Shown: piece after piece, positions 63,243 to 64,000 of the stretch | Layout of the letters: every line of letters starts with the position of its first letter | Numbering within the stretch: position 1 is the stretch's first letter | Notes under the pieces: model-generated | Database searches by the model: none | What the model was told of the DNA's origin: nothing | Seen by the model: the letters and a program-made list of their open reading frames with translations, nothing else | Program-made: the position numbers and the translations under genes | Assembly: GCF_042679605.1 (NCBI RefSeq) | Contig: NZ_JBHTMU010000020.1 | Location: 1-64,000 of the forward strand | Direction: 5' to 3' | Source of the DNA: Litorisediminicola beolgyonensis | GTDB taxonomy: Bacteria > Pseudomonadota > Alphaproteobacteria > Rhodobacterales > Rhodobacteraceae | Length of the DNA: 64,000 nt

Positions 63243-64000
63243 CCTTTCACCGAGCCTGCGGTGAGGCCCTTGGTCATGAAGCGTTCGAGGCCGAGGAAGA
63301 TCGCCATGATCGGCACCGTGGCGATCACCGATCCGGCCATCAGGTGCTGGCGCGGGATCTCGGACGAGTTGAGCATCGCCACTCCGCGCGTCAGCGTGAA
63401 TTTCGAGGGATCGTCGAGCAGCATGAAGGCCAGGAGGAACTCGTTCCAGGCGATCATGAAGACGTAGAGCGACACCGAGGCGAGCGCGGGAAGCGACAGC
63501 GGCAGGGTGATCTTCCAGATCACCTGAAGCCGCGAGAGCCCGTCCATGAGGCCCGCCTCCTCGACCTCCGCGGGCAGGCCGCGGAAGTAGCCCTGGAGCA
63601 TGTAGAGCGCCACGGGGATGGTGGTGACCGGGTAGATCAGCACGATCCCGAAGATCGTGTTGCGCAGACCGATCATCGAGTAGCCGATGTAGATCGGCAG
63701 GGCGAGAACGATCATCGGCACCATGTAGATCAGCAGGATCGAGCGCGAGAACACCGCCGCGCCGCGGAAGCGGAGCCGTGCGACCGCATAGGCGCCGGGG
63801 ATCGAGAAGAGCAGCGTCAGGAGCACGGTCAGCACCGAGACGTAGAAGCTCGTCCAGAGATAGGAGCCGAAGTTGAACTGCGTCATCAGCTCGTAATAGC
63901 TCGAGAAGAGGCCCCAGCCCTGGCTCAGGTCGAGACTGAAATCCAAGGGGTTCTGAACCAGCTGCTGCTGGTTCTTCAGGCTGGTCATCACCATGACGTA
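63239..64000 (-). CDS. Sugar ABC transporter permease (MalG/UgpE type; 5' end outside window)
   Basis: The visible 253 codons are the C-terminal part of a MalG-like permease: five hydrophobic segments and the EAA loop segment EVEEAGLMDGLSRLQVIWKI. The frame stays open to the window edge, and the residues just inside it (YVMVMTSLKN) match the end of the first membrane segment of the family, so the true start is beyond 64000. It overlaps the glycoside hydrolase gene by 4 bp. Confidence 0.9.
   Translation of the reverse strand, partial: YVMVMTSLKNQQQLVQNPLDFSLDLSQGWGLFSSYYELMTQFNFGSYLWTSFYVSVLTVLLTLLFSIPGAYAVARLRFRGAAVFSRSILLIYMVPMIVLALPIYIGYSMIGLRNTIFGIVLIYPVTTIPVALYMLQGYFRGLPAEVEEAGLMDGLSRLQVIWKITLPLSLPALASVSLYVFMIAWNEFLLAFMLLDDPSKFTLTRGVAMLNSSEIPRQHLMAGSVIATVPIMAIFLGLERFMTKGLTAGSVKG

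Overview
The window is chromosomal DNA from a high-GC alphaproteobacterium, most likely of the Rhodobacteraceae (Roseobacter/Rhodobacter type). The evidence is strong GC bias at third codon positions, the dnaG-rpoD pair with an alphaproteobacterial RpoD, a TakP-like TRAP system, a complete valine-catabolism gene set with mmsA/mmsB, Tad-type pilus-like proteins and a norspermidine/spermidine (NspC) gene pair. I see no rRNA, tRNA, CRISPR array, prophage or recognisable transposase. Almost all sequence is ordinary, densely packed protein-coding DNA. Long open frames antisense to real genes are products of base composition and are omitted.

Layout. 1-3441 (minus) is a Liv-type branched-chain amino acid ABC importer (livK-H-M-G, livG cut by the window edge). 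3655-7469 is a tripartite TRAP importer of the 2-oxoacid (TakP) type, whose large permease carries an unusual Gly/Ser tail with five xNFG motifs. 7582-12191 is a signalling cluster: a Tat-exported solute-binding protein divergent from a periplasmic-sensing histidine kinase, plus two stand-alone receivers separated by an octanucleotide tandem repeat. 12329-17540 holds an SDR enzyme, a lipoprotein-like M48 peptidase, the NspC/carboxy(nor)spermidine dehydrogenase operon, CoaD and a CBS-domain protein. 17608-25930 is a valine-degradation region (LysR regulator, mmsA, acyl-CoA dehydrogenase, 3-hydroxyisobutyryl-CoA hydrolase, mmsB), interrupted by three unrelated genes. 25991-33232 holds TatD, a PhnP-like hydrolase, an AEC permease, a hemerythrin, an FNT channel and small membrane or secreted proteins.

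33298-37385 is the dnaG-rpoD operon. 37869-44209 holds two oppositely oriented groups of TadE/TadG-like genes on either side of a glutamate dehydrogenase. 44227-49568 holds a HAD dehalogenase, an alpha/beta hydrolase, a PLP lyase, a MATE pump and two PaaI thioesterases. 49695-57718 is a beta-oxidation operon with two MerR-like regulators, a long acyl-CoA dehydrogenase, a GST, a thiolase, a cupin and a FadJ-type bifunctional enzyme. 57908-59460 is a DUF1007/NicO nickel-cobalt pair, 59495-60826 a BON-MscS channel, and 60958-64000 (minus) part of a sugar ABC importer with a linked glycoside hydrolase.

Functionally, uptake of branched-chain amino acids and possibly their 2-oxoacids, valine catabolism and acyl-CoA oxidation dominate. 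The non-coding signals most worth following are a 245-bp element bounded by perfect 21-bp inverted repeats (with a third solo copy 25 kb away), the octamer array, a palindromic MerR-type operator, and a short leader frame in front of the TRAP operon.
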